Assembly (NCBI GenBank): GCA_028702975.1
Contig: JAQVNT010000099.1
Location: 1 to 6,124 of the forward strand
Direction of reading: 5' to 3'
Length of the DNA: 6,124 nucleotides
From: Candidatus Delongbacteria bacterium
GTDB lineage: Bacteria > UBA4055
Numbering within the stretch: position 1 is the first letter of the stretch; every line of letters starts with the position of its first letter. The notes beneath the pieces were generated by a model. The model was not told the DNA's origin. It did not search any database and saw nothing but the letters and a program-made list of their open reading frames with translations. This document shows, one piece after another, positions 5,561 through 6,124 of the stretch. The position numbers were made by a program, and so were the translations under genes.

Positions 5561-6124
5561 ATGAAACTCAGATATGCGGCTCTTGCGCTTGTTCTTATTA
5601 CGGGAATGTGTTTTCCGGCAAAACTTGTGATCGCAGGTTTTAAGGATAACGACCCCAAAACGGAGTTCATTACGGATGCGTTAGTGGAATTTTTACGCGG
5701 AAATCTGGAGGAAGCGGGTTTTGAATTAATGGACGATAAAACGGAAGGTCTTGAGTACGAACTTTTAAAGCAGGGGAATTTTTACCTGGCTTCCAATGCT
5801 TTTTTCGATACTTATGAAAATATTGAGCTGGACAATTCGATCTACGGCGACATTGAATACAAAGGAAAGTTCTTCTACCTTACGCTTCAGGTTTATTCAA
5901 GGGATAAAAGAAGGCTCGTGATGAAAGGGGAAAACATCAAGGGAAGCAAGGACGCGCTGCTGGCTTTTTATTTTGATGTGACTAAAAAGGTAATTGCTTC
6001 GATGGATGTCGATCATACGGTAAAAAACATATTCCCGATCGATGAAGATAAATATTTCTACAAATACATCAGGTATGCGCATGAGACCGACAAACTTTTC
6101 GAAACAGATGACCCGGAAGATTAT
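5561..6124 (+). CDS. Secreted protein with possible TolB/CsgG/FlgO-like N-terminal domain, 3' end cut by window edge
   Basis: The frame is open for 188 codons from the ATG at 5561 to the right edge, so the C-terminus is missing. The N-terminus is a Sec signal peptide: KLR, then the hydrophobic core YAALALVLITGMCF, with likely cleavage after FPA (residue 20). The Cys at 17 is not in a good lipobox, so a lipoprotein is unlikely. The mature part begins with a strand KLVIAGF (21-27), then a helix with ALVEFLRGNLEEAGFEL, then a strand pair at about 93-125 (IYGDIEYKGKFFYLTLQVY, then RDKRRLVMKGE) and a helix DALLAFYFDVTKKVIASM (131-148). This order, with a G-x-I-E-x-K-G step before paired strands, is like the N-terminal domain of TolB-related, CsgG and FlgO-type periplasmic proteins; this is fold-pattern reasoning only. 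Three sampled sequence lines average about 40% G+C against about 28% for three lines of the flippase-like gene, so it probably belongs to a different, housekeeping-type unit. An ATG at 5558 is the alternative start. Confidence 0.8.
   Translation, partial: MKLRYAALALVLITGMCFPAKLVIAGFKDNDPKTEFITDALVEFLRGNLEEAGFELMDDKTEGLEYELLKQGNFYLASNAFFDTYENIELDNSIYGDIEYKGKFFYLTLQVYSRDKRRLVMKGENIKGSKDALLAFYFDVTKKVIASMDVDHTVKNIFPIDEDKYFYKYIRYAHETDKLFETDDPEDY

Noticed and set aside
5897..6082. 61-codon minus-strand open frame
   Set aside because: It is antisense to the secreted-protein gene, whose signal peptide and ribosome site support the plus strand.

Overview
The window looks like a surface-glycan region of an AT-rich bacterium. 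The genes carry Shine-Dalgarno sites and bacterial sigma-70-like promoters. One protein has a Sec-type signal peptide, and several others are integral membrane proteins of the kinds that handle polyprenyl-linked sugars. I cannot name the lineage from sequence alone; a Gram-negative-type envelope is plausible but not shown.

Layout. Positions 1-1770 hold two minus-strand genes. The first, starting near 1767, encodes a small single-pass membrane protein of unknown family. It overlaps by 4 bases (ATGA) a large multi-spanning membrane protein that resembles GT-C glycosyltransferases and runs off the left edge. Positions 1771-1938 are a divergent control region with two back-to-back promoters of the same form (TTGA-type -35, 17-base spacer, TATATT -10). 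Positions 1939-5467 are a tight four-gene plus-strand operon: a GT2 glycosyltransferase with two C-terminal membrane helices, a DUF354-family GT-B-like protein, a class I SAM-dependent methyltransferase, and a flippase-like UPF0104/LPG-synthase-TM protein. Gaps between these genes are 0, 5 and -4 bases. A roughly 90-base gap with a third promoter of the same form follows. The last gene, from 5561, encodes a secreted protein with a possible TolB/CsgG/FlgO-like N-terminal fold; it runs off the right edge and is visibly richer in G+C than the operon.

How the genes may work together (inference). The GT2 protein is built like a polyprenyl-phosphate sugar synthase (GtrB/Dpm1-like). The UPF0104 protein could help move the lipid-linked sugar across the membrane. 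The GT-C-like protein on the opposite strand could use it as donor on the outer face. DUF354 and the methyltransferase would make or modify the sugar. This is a plausible three-component-type glycosylation locus, with the small anchored protein as an undescribed partner. The two half-operons face away from one control region, which fits co-expression but does not prove it.

I found no tRNA, rRNA, insertion sequence, CRISPR array or convincing rho-independent terminator. There is no gene-free stretch longer than 300 bases.
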